Shown: positions 14,617 through 20,867 of the stretch, in pieces | Layout of the letters: the number at the start of each line of letters is the position of its first letter | Position numbering within the stretch: position 1 is the stretch's first letter | IMG/VR virus record: IMGVR_UViG_3300020469_002881 | Coordinates: 1 to 20,941 of that record | Strand: one strand, 5' to 3' | DNA from: a virus | DNA: 20,941 nucleotides | The notes under the pieces: generated by a model | Databases searched by the model: none | The model's input: only the letters and a program-made list of their open reading frames with translations | Told to the model about the DNA's origin: nothing | Translations under genes and position numbers: made by a program

Positions 14617-16019
14617 TATAGGTATATTCGCCAAAATCCTGGGTTATAAGTGCCTTCAAATGCATTTACCCACTCTGTGCCGTTGTATTTTAGTCTATCG
14701 GCAGTAGTTGTATTTGTTGTATGTTGTACTGTAGATCCATTAACACTTGCATCAAAAACAATATCCCATTGATTTGTTCCTAAGCTGTACTGTACAATAT
14801 CATGTTTCTTTGCACTACTGCCTAACCAACCTGCTCCGCCTGCAACATCTTCTGTAAGCAAATATCTATCGCCATCTGCCGCCGCAGTAATTGTTCCGTC
14901 TCCGGGTTGGTTAGCTTGTGGATTAACCACTGCATCAACAGCTTGTACTGTATTAGCGGGGAAGGTTGAAGTATCCATAGTAATGTCAAGTAAATTAGGA
15001 TTTCCTTGATTTACTTTTATGTTGCCAATTATGTCTCCGCTTGTGTCTCCTGGATTGTCTGTTTGCTTTAATCTCAGTTGACTTATATCGTCTCTAAATT
15101 CTCCAAAAGGTTTAAAAATATCTTCCCAAATCAATAGACCATTAGCATTACTGTTAGTACCACTTTCACTCAATAATTGTGCAGAACCATTGCCACTAGC
15201 GTCCATTGTAAAACGCATTTTGAAATTATCTAGTGTAACAACTTTATAACTTGTAAACAATGGAACATAACTTTGACCTGCTCTTAGAGCATCTAAACCT
15301 GCTTCGTCTGTGTCGTTTATGTTATCAATTATGGTGTGTATAATAGTTTGTTTTTGTACTTTAGCAGGTGGGTTAATCAACACAGGCATATTAAATGTCA
15401 TTGTACTGATATCAATAATATCATCTACTCCGCTGGGTATTGCTCTCATACTCCAAGTGCTAGCAATGAGTTCTACATAGCTTAGTGTACTCCAATCAAG
15501 TGGATTATTACTGGTGTGTATATTCAGTGTAGGATTAAACAACACTAGTATTTGTTCTAGTAGCTGTAATTTTTGTTCTGTATTTGATGTCCATACATCT
15601 ACTTGCATTGTTAAATTGTAAGGAACAGGTTGATGTCTTTTTATACTATAAGCTCGACCTTTTTCATTTTCATATGCTCCGGTTATCTCATTAAATTTCT
15701 TTTCGTAAACTGGTACAGTTTCTTCATATGAACCAAGTGTTCTTCTGTCGGGTGCAGTTTCTAGTCCTGTTACATGACAACTAATAAATGGAGTAGTTTG
15801 TACCATGTTTTCTGAATTTTCTCTTACAATGTGTGCCGCCATTCTACTTACATCACCATAACGTACAGGTGCAGTCTGATATACAACATTTCCAGCACTA
15901 TCTGTATGCATAGCTACTTGAAATCCAGCAAATATTCTTATAAACTGTTGAATATATCTACGAAGCTGTTTATCGTAAAAGTAAGGTACTGCTGTAAGTT
16001 TTGGACTTGTGCTTGCCAT
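14616..16019 (-). CDS. 15: gp15-like tail-sheath terminator/stabiliser with C-terminal extension
   Basis: The 467-residue protein aligns from memory with T4 gp15 (272 residues). The N-terminal 'PYFYDKQLRRYIQQFIRIFAGFQV' region (12-35) matches T4 'YFYNSSFRRYATLMGDLFSNIQI', followed by 'VRYGDVSRM' against 'VPITYASKE'. 'PYNLTMQVDVWTSNTEQKLQLLEQILVLFNP' (133-163) matches 'IYELSIFTRYEDDMFQIVEQILPYFQP', and 'MTFNMPVLINPP' (207-218) ends the core. gp15 caps the tail tube and sheath and joins the tail to the head. Residues about 236-467 are extra. Within them 380-423 ('ADGDRYLLTED...WLG...DIVQYSLGTNQWDIVF') resembles the DUF2793-type surface module of phage structural proteins, and a further 'DRLKYNGTEWV' element lies near 441-451. 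The gene overlaps its neighbours by one base on each side. Confidence 0.82.
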   Translation of the reverse strand: MASTSPKLTAVPYFYDKQLRRYIQQFIRIFAGFQVAMHTDSAGNVVYQTAPVRYGDVSRMAAHIVRENSENMVQTTPFISCHVTGLETAPDRRTLGSYEETVPVYEKKFNEITGAYENEKGRAYSIKRHQPVPYNLTMQVDVWTSNTEQKLQLLEQILVLFNPTLNIHTSNNPLDWSTLSYVELIASTWSMRAIPSGVDDIIDISTMTFNMPVLINPPAKVQKQTIIHTIIDNINDTDEAGLDALRAGQSYVPLFTSYKVVTLDNFKMRFTMDASGNGSAQLLSESGTNSNANGLLIWEDIFKPFGEFRDDISQLRLKQTDNPGDTSGDIIGNIKVNQGNPNLLDITMDTSTFPANTVQAVDAVVNPQANQPGDGTITAAADGDRYLLTEDVAGGAGWLGSSAKKHDIVQYSLGTNQWDIVFDASVNGSTVQHTTNTTTADRLKYNGTEWVNAFEGTYNPGFWRIYL

Positions 16020-17110
16020 TATTTGTTATCCGCTTGTGGTTTTATAACTTCACTAAGTGCAGTTTGTTCTTTTGTTTCTTGGTCATCAACAACTGTCGTG
16101 TTTTCGTTAAAAATGTAATTGCTAGCGTTATAAGTTTTATCTGTCCATGTTTGCCCAGTAATATTATCATATAGTCTATGCCATCTGTTACCTCGTCTGG
16201 CAAACAATCTATTCGGACTAAAATCTGTTCTAATAAAGTAATCGCCTTCGGCTGGGTTACTCGGAAATTGATCTCCGCTGTTAATACTTTCTCCGTGGCT
16301 ATATGAGTTGGACTGATTTACAATACCACCACTAGTAGCATCATCATATCCAAACAAATGATCTGTTAAACTAGTGCCAGTTGGATCAGCTTGATCAGCC
16401 GCCTCTACAATAGCATTACTAATATTATATTCTGCTTTGTATGTACTAAGATCATTTTTAAGACTTTCGCTATCTTTTCCATCTCCAAGTATATCATAGT
16501 ATTCTTGACTGTCTGTCAATGGTGATAGTTTAACACGCCATATATGAGGATACCAAGTTTGGCTAAATCCTTCTGCCCCTCGGTTTGTATCATTTACAAC
16601 ATAGTATTTGTTAATTGCTTTTTTATCTGCATTCAACAATAATGCATCTCTAAGATGAGGAAGCTCTAGTACGTCTCCTGGCATTAAACGTCTACCCATT
16701 ATTTCTACCATTTGATTCATATGGAATGTCATGTATAACATATCGTTACTGAGAAAAAGTCCAAACTGTGTAAGATCAAAATCTGTATCTTGTACATTAT
16801 AAACGCCACGCATTTCGTAAATGTCAGGATCATATTTGCGATCTCTATTTTCCATAAACAATAAGTCTTGTACTTTTGTTTCGTTTAATATACCTTCAAC
16901 ATTTATAAATTCTCCACTAAGTGGATCTATTTCTCTACCGTCGATGTAATTAGGCTGACTAGGATCGTTTTTATCAGCAGTTACCGCTGGTCCTAAGTAT
17001 TTGTGTACATGTACACCTGTTCCGCCTACGTCAAACTGTTCACGGATAGTTCTATCCATGTAGTGATAATCGTTAGTTTTGGTCGGTTTATATAGACTTA
17101 ATCTTGGCAT
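16019..17110 (-). CDS. 14: gp14-like neck protein
   Basis: The 363-residue protein has 'KTNDYHYMDRTIREQF' (11-26), 'VQDLLFMENRDRKYDPDIYEMRG' (80-102), 'DLTQFGLFLSNDMLYMTFHMNQM' (about 112-134), 'MPGDVLELPHL' (143-153) and 'FSQTWYPHIWRVKLSPLTDSQEY' (182-204). Their order and pattern fit T4 gp14 ('FSNFGMQVQDEVTLSI', 'EGDLIYFPMDNSLFEI'), and the gene stands directly before gp15 as in T4. From memory, related proteins in marine T4-like phages are often called only 'virion structural protein', so the gp14 name is an inference. A C-terminal extension (about 270-363) has a small module, 'GDYFIRTDFSPNRLFARRGNRWHRLYDN' (289-316), of the kind seen on phage surface proteins. The ATG follows a late-type octamer by five bases and has no ribosome site. 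Confidence 0.65.
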   Translation of the reverse strand: MPRLSLYKPTKTNDYHYMDRTIREQFDVGGTGVHVHKYLGPAVTADKNDPSQPNYIDGREIDPLSGEFINVEGILNETKVQDLLFMENRDRKYDPDIYEMRGVYNVQDTDFDLTQFGLFLSNDMLYMTFHMNQMVEIMGRRLMPGDVLELPHLRDALLLNADKKAINKYYVVNDTNRGAEGFSQTWYPHIWRVKLSPLTDSQEYYDILGDGKDSESLKNDLSTYKAEYNISNAIVEAADQADPTGTSLTDHLFGYDDATSGGIVNQSNSYSHGESINSGDQFPSNPAEGDYFIRTDFSPNRLFARRGNRWHRLYDNITGQTWTDKTYNASNYIFNENTTVVDDQETKEQTALSEVIKPQADNK

Positions 17111-17115
17111 ACAGT

Positions 17116-17123
17116 TATTTATC
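17116..17123 (-). promoter_or_regulatory. T4-type late promoter (GATAAATA) for the 14-15-Nudix operon
   Basis: On the minus strand GATAAATA, ACTGT and then the gp14 ATG at 17110 follow in order. The five-base gap predicts transcription from the ATG itself. No Shine-Dalgarno sequence is present. It lies 14 bases from the -35 box of the divergent plus-strand promoter. Confidence 0.58.
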
Positions 17124-17137
17124 GTAAATCTATGAGG

Positions 17138-17165
17138 TTGACAAATAAGTAAAAAGTGTTATGCT
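17138..17165 (+). promoter_or_regulatory. Sigma70-type promoter with extended -10
   Basis: TTGACA (17138-17143), 16 bases, TATGCT (17160-17165), with TGT at 17157-17159 immediately before the -10 box giving an extended -10. Expected transcription begins near 17172, and AAGGA (17181-17185) lies seven bases before the GTG at 17193. The upstream GG (GGTTGACA) is shared with the promoters at 17401 and 20806. Confidence 0.6.
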
Positions 17166-17192
17166 ATTAAGAAAACTTCAAAGGAAATACTA

Positions 17193-17390
17193 GTGAAGAC
17201 AATATTCATATTCTTATTACTGTCAACTGACATGGACATGACATTGGATGCAACGGCTGTGTATGGTCTACAAACATTAGAACAATGTAACTTTATTTTA
17301 GAAACAATCAAAGGAGAGTTCAATGCAACAGACGGATACTGTTATGATGATAGCACCGGAGATATAAACACAAAGTTTGGGAACTCGTAG
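17193..17390 (+). CDS. Small putatively exported two-cysteine protein
   Basis: This 65-residue ORF starts with GTG, supported by AAGGA seven bases upstream and a promoter just before it. The N-terminus MKTIFIFLLLST is a short positively charged then hydrophobic stretch, like a signal peptide or membrane anchor. The remainder is acidic and has two Cys (residues 32 and 49) that could form a disulphide once exported. It ends just before a second strong promoter, so it forms a one-gene unit. From memory, small proteins of this shape are common in marine phages and have no assigned function. An envelope role such as superinfection exclusion is possible but unsupported. Confidence 0.6.
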   Translation: MKTIFIFLLLSTDMDMTLDATAVYGLQTLEQCNFILETIKGEFNATDGYCYDDSTGDINTKFGNS

Positions 17391-17400
17391 ATTTACAAGG

Positions 17401-17429
17401 TTGACAAATCGTATATAATCGTATATAAT
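17401..17429 (+). promoter_or_regulatory. Consensus sigma70 promoter for the 412-residue gene
   Basis: TTGACA (17401-17406), 17 bases, TATAAT (17424-17429): an exact consensus in both boxes and spacing. The start should be near 17436, with GAGGAG (17454-17459) six bases before the ATG at 17466. The -10 region lies in a three-copy 10-bp repeat. Confidence 0.8.
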
Positions 17430-17440
17430 CGTATATAGAC
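17411..17440 (+). repeat. Three tandem 10-bp repeats spanning the -10 box
   Basis: GTATATAATC occurs at 17411-17420 and 17421-17430, followed by a degenerate copy GTATATAGAC at 17431-17440. The period of 10 is close to one helical turn. The second copy supplies the TATAAT correctly spaced from TTGACA; the first also holds TATAAT but only seven bases from the -35 box. It may be replication slippage or a repeated binding site. Confidence 0.8.
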
Positions 17441-17465
17441 ACAGAAACATTTTGAGGAGACTCTT

Positions 17466-18704
17466 ATGGCTAGAGTGAATAAAATTACAGGTCGAGCAGT
17501 TAAAAAGAAAACGCCACTAAAGCGTATTAGTAAGCGTGGATTGCAAGCACCTGGATTTGAAGGATGGGAAAATTTATCTGGTGATAAGTTCCATAGGCTA
17601 AAACGTCATAATAATGATTTCTGGTATATGAACTACAAACATAATGAAAATATAGAACATTTGTTTACCTGGATGAAACAAAATGATTACACTAGATCAG
17701 ATATCTCAAATGCAAAGAAAGCCGCTAAACATGAAGGACTAGTAGGTATCTACTGTCGTATGTTATTAGATGGTTGTCCTGATTATAATCCTAAGGAACA
17801 GGAATACTGGCAAGCATGTCCTGGCACAGGTGGCGATATTGCTCCTATGACAGATTACATTAAACCTAAAATTACCGAACTTGTAGAAGCAGGAAAACTT
17901 ATTGTTGAAGAGAAAAAATCTACAACAAAAAATGTATACATACCTAGTATACAAGAACGTTTACAAGAAGCGGCTGAAGAAAAAACAGGTGAATTAGACG
18001 AATGGTTAGACAATTGGATGCGTGACCCTAAAAAGAATCCGCTAAAAGATGTACACCCAATTAAAATGTTTAAGAAAAATCAAATTAATCTTGGGCACCT
18101 ACGTTTTGTAACAAACTGGTATACAGGTAGTTATGAAGAACTGTTAGAACTAGTTGATCTTCCTACACCTAAGAAACGTGACGACATGCAGGAACAACTT
18201 GCTGAAGGCTACAGTTCATATAGCAAATCTCAAATTAAAGAACTTGTAGACTTTTATAAGAGACTGTTTGATGCTATTGAAATAATGAAAGCAGAGCAAA
18301 AACAAAATCGTGCAGTTCGTAAACCTAAGGTTAAAAGTGCTCAGGAGCTTGTTAAAAAGCTCAAGTTTAAGCCTAGTGATGGAGACTTTGGTATTGCTAG
18401 TATTAACCCAAGTGAGATTATTGATGCAACCGCGGTAGTAGTGTTTAATACAAAGAACCGTAAGATAGGCATTTACTATGCAGAAGACCATGCACAGTTT
18501 AAAGTTAAAGGAACTACACTGCAACATTTTAGCGAAACTCGAAGTGTACAAAAGACAGTTCGTAAGCCAGATGAAGTACTACCTAGTTGGAAAAAGGTTA
18601 CTAAACACAAACTAAAAGCACAGTTTGGATATCTCAAAACAACTGAGACAAAAATGAATGGTAGATTTAATTCAGATACTATCATTCTTAAAGCCTTCAA
18701 ATAA
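17466..18704 (+). CDS. Unidentified Lys-rich protein
   Basis: The 412-residue protein has a strongly basic start ('VKKKTPLKRISKRG', residues 12-25) and is rich in Lys and Arg throughout. A middle part (about 150-300) is probably helical and charged. The last ~110 residues look like a mixed alpha/beta domain ('IDATAVVVFNTKNRKIGIYYA', 'TKHKLKAQFGYLKTT'). I see no helicase, nuclease or protease motif, no signal peptide and no membrane segment. It has its own consensus sigma70 promoter and a strong ribosome site, so early, high expression is likely. The basic N-terminus could bind nucleic acid. I do not recognise the family. Its stop region holds the late promoter of the next gene. Confidence 0.8.
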   Translation: MARVNKITGRAVKKKTPLKRISKRGLQAPGFEGWENLSGDKFHRLKRHNNDFWYMNYKHNENIEHLFTWMKQNDYTRSDISNAKKAAKHEGLVGIYCRMLLDGCPDYNPKEQEYWQACPGTGGDIAPMTDYIKPKITELVEAGKLIVEEKKSTTKNVYIPSIQERLQEAAEEKTGELDEWLDNWMRDPKKNPLKDVHPIKMFKKNQINLGHLRFVTNWYTGSYEELLELVDLPTPKKRDDMQEQLAEGYSSYSKSQIKELVDFYKRLFDAIEIMKAEQKQNRAVRKPKVKSAQELVKKLKFKPSDGDFGIASINPSEIIDATAVVVFNTKNRKIGIYYAEDHAQFKVKGTTLQHFSETRSVQKTVRKPDEVLPSWKKVTKHKLKAQFGYLKTTETKMNGRFNSDTIILKAFK

Positions 18705-18707
18705 ATA
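18700..18707 (+). promoter_or_regulatory. T4-type late promoter (AATAAATA) for the metallopeptidase gene
   Basis: AATAAATA overlaps the stop codon of the preceding gene and is followed by GTTAT and the ATG at 18713. The five-base gap again predicts a leaderless transcript, and no Shine-Dalgarno sequence precedes the start. The first base departs from T4 TATAAATA. Confidence 0.5.
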
Positions 18708-18712
18708 GTTAT

Positions 18713-19405
18713 ATGAAAGTTTACGAGATAGTCGAAGCACGGGTAGAGCCTGACAAAAAGTTTATGAGTCAGGTTGAGCAAATTCTCGACGACAGTATCG
18801 AAGAGTATCAAGACTACCTAGACGATAGCAACGATGTCGACGATATAGACGAACTAGAAGAAATACTTAACTCAAACAATCAAAACAATTTACCTATAGA
18901 GTTTTTTGCTGTTGACCAAGAACGTGAAGATCCAAATGAATGGATCAGTGCAGAAGCTGGCATAGACAAAGATGGTAAATTTATGCAAGTGTATTTGTTT
19001 ACAAAGAATCTTGCAGGCAAGTATGGTCCAAAAACTTTCAAACAAATTGTAATGCGTATGCTTGCACACGAAACTATCCATTGGAATCAGTATACTAAGA
19101 TTGGTTTGGATAGAGTTAATAAAATGAAAAGTGGTCACCAAAAAGGTACTGAACTAGCAAATAAAACTGGAGATCCTAGAGATTGGATGCGTGAATATTT
19201 GCGTGATCCACACGAACTTATGGCATACGGCAGTGACCTTGCTAGCGAAATAAAAGATACTGATAATCCAGAACAAGTGTTAAGAAACCCAGAAGCATAT
19301 AAAAATGATTTGCCTAGTTATGCTAGGTATAGACAGGTTTTTGAGCCTAATAGTAAAGAGATTAAACAACTGCTCAAGTACACCGCGGATTATTATAACG
19401 GATAA
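18713..19405 (+). CDS. Putative HExxH zinc metallopeptidase
   Basis: The 230-residue protein has 'MLAHETIHWNQY' with the zinc motif H119-E120-x2-H123, and a second conserved-looking block 'YLRDPHELMAYGSDLA' (162-177) whose E168, 45 residues on, is a likely third ligand as in gluzincins. Residues about 20-55 are very acidic (Asp/Glu runs), and no signal peptide is present. The start 'MKVYEIVEA' has no ribosome site but follows a late promoter by five bases. It lies directly before the gp13-like gene, so a part in head or neck maturation, or in host lysis, could be guessed. From memory, similar HExxH...HE(I/L)MAYG proteins occur in other marine T4-like phages. Proteolytic activity is unproven. 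Confidence 0.7.
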   Translation: MKVYEIVEARVEPDKKFMSQVEQILDDSIEEYQDYLDDSNDVDDIDELEEILNSNNQNNLPIEFFAVDQEREDPNEWISAEAGIDKDGKFMQVYLFTKNLAGKYGPKTFKQIVMRMLAHETIHWNQYTKIGLDRVNKMKSGHQKGTELANKTGDPRDWMREYLRDPHELMAYGSDLASEIKDTDNPEQVLRNPEAYKNDLPSYARYRQVFEPNSKEIKQLLKYTADYYNG

Positions 19406-19408
19406 ATA
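19401..19408 (+). promoter_or_regulatory. T4-type late promoter (GATAAATA) for the gp13-like gene
   Basis: GATAAATA overlaps the stop codon of the metallopeptidase gene and is followed by TTAGT and the ATG at 19414. The gap is five bases and there is no Shine-Dalgarno sequence. Confidence 0.55.
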
Positions 19409-19413
19409 TTAGT

Positions 19414-20154
19414 ATGGCACTTAGAGATGACTTAACAAAAGAAATAGAACTTAGACTTGGTGGTCAAATGGTCGACGTTGAACTTGACCCTGAACACTAT
19501 TCTCTTTCTATTAATAAAAGTTTTGAAAAATACAGACAACGCAGTGAAAATGCAGTAGAAGAAGCATTTGTAGCTCTTGAACTTACTAGAGAGATCAGCG
19601 AATATACATTAGATAATGAAATAATTGAAGTTATGGATGTGTATAGACGCAGTAGTGGAACACTTAATAGTGCTAGCGGTGGAGATATTGAACCGTTCGA
19701 AAGTGCATATCTAAACAACTATTTGCTATACAGTGGTAAAGCAGGTGGCATGCAAGTTTATGATGCACTTGCTCAAAATAGAGAACACCTAGGTAAGATG
19801 TTTGGAGAAAACTTTACATTTACTTGGAATACAGTAACTAAAAAAATATTGCTACATAGAAAAGTAAAAGCTGATGATACAGTATTTTTACATGTATATA
19901 AACATCGTAGTGATGAAGAATTATTACAAGACCCATATTGCTTGCCTTGGATCAAAGAGTTTGCACTAGCACAAGCTAAACTAATGTTAGCTGAAGCACG
20001 TGGTAAATTTAATACTATTGCTGGACCACAAGGCGGTACTAGTCTTAATGCTGACGCATTGCGTAATGATGCTCAAATGCAAATAGACAAATTAGAAGAC
20101 GACCTCAAATACTATGCTGAAGGGCAACAAGGTCTCGGCGTAATTATTGGTTGA
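19414..20154 (+). CDS. 13: gp13-like neck (head completion) protein
   Basis: The 246-residue protein follows the form of gp13 in T4-like cyanophages as I recall it. The N-terminal helix is 'RDDLTKEIELRLGGQMVDVEL', split at residues 4-12 and 13-24, followed by 'INKSFEKYRQRSENA' (33-47). A beta-rich middle leads to a C-terminal helical part 'WIKEFALAQAKLMLAEARGKF' (about 175-195). It then ends 'GGTSLNADALRNDAQMQIDKLEDDL' with the terminal Gly-Val-Ile-Ile-Gly. gp13 joins gp14 at the head-tail connector. T4 gp13 is longer (309 residues), and similarity to T4 itself is weak by eye. Unlike in T4, the gene is on the opposite strand from gp14/gp15 and about 2.3 kb away. Confidence 0.72.
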   Translation: MALRDDLTKEIELRLGGQMVDVELDPEHYSLSINKSFEKYRQRSENAVEEAFVALELTREISEYTLDNEIIEVMDVYRRSSGTLNSASGGDIEPFESAYLNNYLLYSGKAGGMQVYDALAQNREHLGKMFGENFTFTWNTVTKKILLHRKVKADDTVFLHVYKHRSDEELLQDPYCLPWIKEFALAQAKLMLAEARGKFNTIAGPQGGTSLNADALRNDAQMQIDKLEDDLKYYAEGQQGLGVIIG

Positions 20155-20179
20155 CTTTTCTTAAAATTTACGCTAAACT
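20151..20179 (+). promoter_or_regulatory. Weaker sigma70-type promoter for the dNMP kinase gene
   Basis: TTGACT (20151-20156), 17 bases, TAAACT (20174-20179). It shares the GGTTGAC context with three other promoters here and has exact spacing, but the -10 box is two bases off consensus. CGGAG (20198-20202) lies six bases before the ATG at 20209. Confidence 0.45.
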
Positions 20180-20208
20180 GTAAAAAATAACAATTTACGG
20201 AGTAGCGT

Positions 20209-20799
20209 ATGATAATTGGTATATGCGGTTTAATCGGCAGTGGTAAAGGAACCGTTGCCGATATTTTAGTAGAAAATCATAACTTCCAAAAACTTAGTTT
20301 TGCTGACAAACTTAAAGATGGCGTTGCCAGTGTGTTTGACTGGGATAGAGATATGCTGGAAGGCGACACTGACAGGAGTCGTATATGGCGAGAAAAAGAA
20401 GACGAGTTTTGGTCAAATGAAACTGGCATGTCTGTTACTCCAAGATTGATACTACAACTATTTGGTACTGATTGTATGCGTAATGGATTCTATGACGGCA
20501 TTTGGGTAAGTTTAGTAAAAAAGCAAATACTTGAAAATCCAAATACAAATTGGGTAATACCTGATGTACGTTTTCCTAACGAAATGCGTATGATTGATAA
20601 TATACAAGGACAAGTATGGCAGGTTCGTAGAGGTGAATTGCCATCATGGTTCTACTCTTATAGAGATCAAGGTATAAAACCCGAAGGTGTACATCCAAGT
20701 GAGTGGGCATGGATTGAAAGTAATAGTAGCTTTGATCAGATTGTATGCAATGAAACAAGTTTAGAAGAATTACAAGAAAAGATTGAAAAAATCGTATAA
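20209..20799 (+). CDS. 1: Deoxynucleoside monophosphate kinase (T4 gp1-like)
   Basis: The 196-residue protein begins with a P-loop, 'GLIGSGKGT' (7-15). Next come 'LSFADKLKDGVASVF' (32-46), 'TPRLILQLFGTDCMR' (about 77-91) and 'WVIPDVRFPNEM' (about 115-126), all as in the T4 gene 1 dNMP kinase family. This family phosphorylates dNMPs to dNDPs for phage DNA synthesis. It is shorter than T4 gp1 (241 residues), which is usual for the marine relatives as I recall. The start has CGGAG six bases upstream. It belongs with early nucleotide metabolism, which fits a sigma70-type promoter rather than a late one. Confidence 0.85.
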   Translation: MIIGICGLIGSGKGTVADILVENHNFQKLSFADKLKDGVASVFDWDRDMLEGDTDRSRIWREKEDEFWSNETGMSVTPRLILQLFGTDCMRNGFYDGIWVSLVKKQILENPNTNWVIPDVRFPNEMRMIDNIQGQVWQVRRGELPSWFYSYRDQGIKPEGVHPSEWAWIESNSSFDQIVCNETSLEELQEKIEKIV

Positions 20800-20805
20800 A
20801 AAAGG

Positions 20806-20834
20806 TTGACAGTATGACGTCTTGGTGCTATAGT
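20806..20834 (+). promoter_or_regulatory. Sigma70-type promoter with extended -10
   Basis: TTGACA (20806-20811), 17 bases, TATAGT (20829-20834), with TGC directly before the -10 box. The start should be near 20841. AAGGAG (20856-20861) lies six bases before the ATG at 20868. Confidence 0.72.
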
Positions 20835-20867
20835 ATATGTATAAGTTAAACAAACAAGGAGACGCAG

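Noticed and set aside
14617-14634. TTG start at 14634 for the Nudix gene
   Set aside because: ATG at 14616 forms the same TAATG junction seen between gp14 and gp15 and leaves the Nudix fold intact.
17411-17440. Triple 10-bp repeat as replication-origin iterons or a CRISPR array
   Set aside because: Units are contiguous, too short for CRISPR repeats with spacers, and their placement over a -10 box explains them better.
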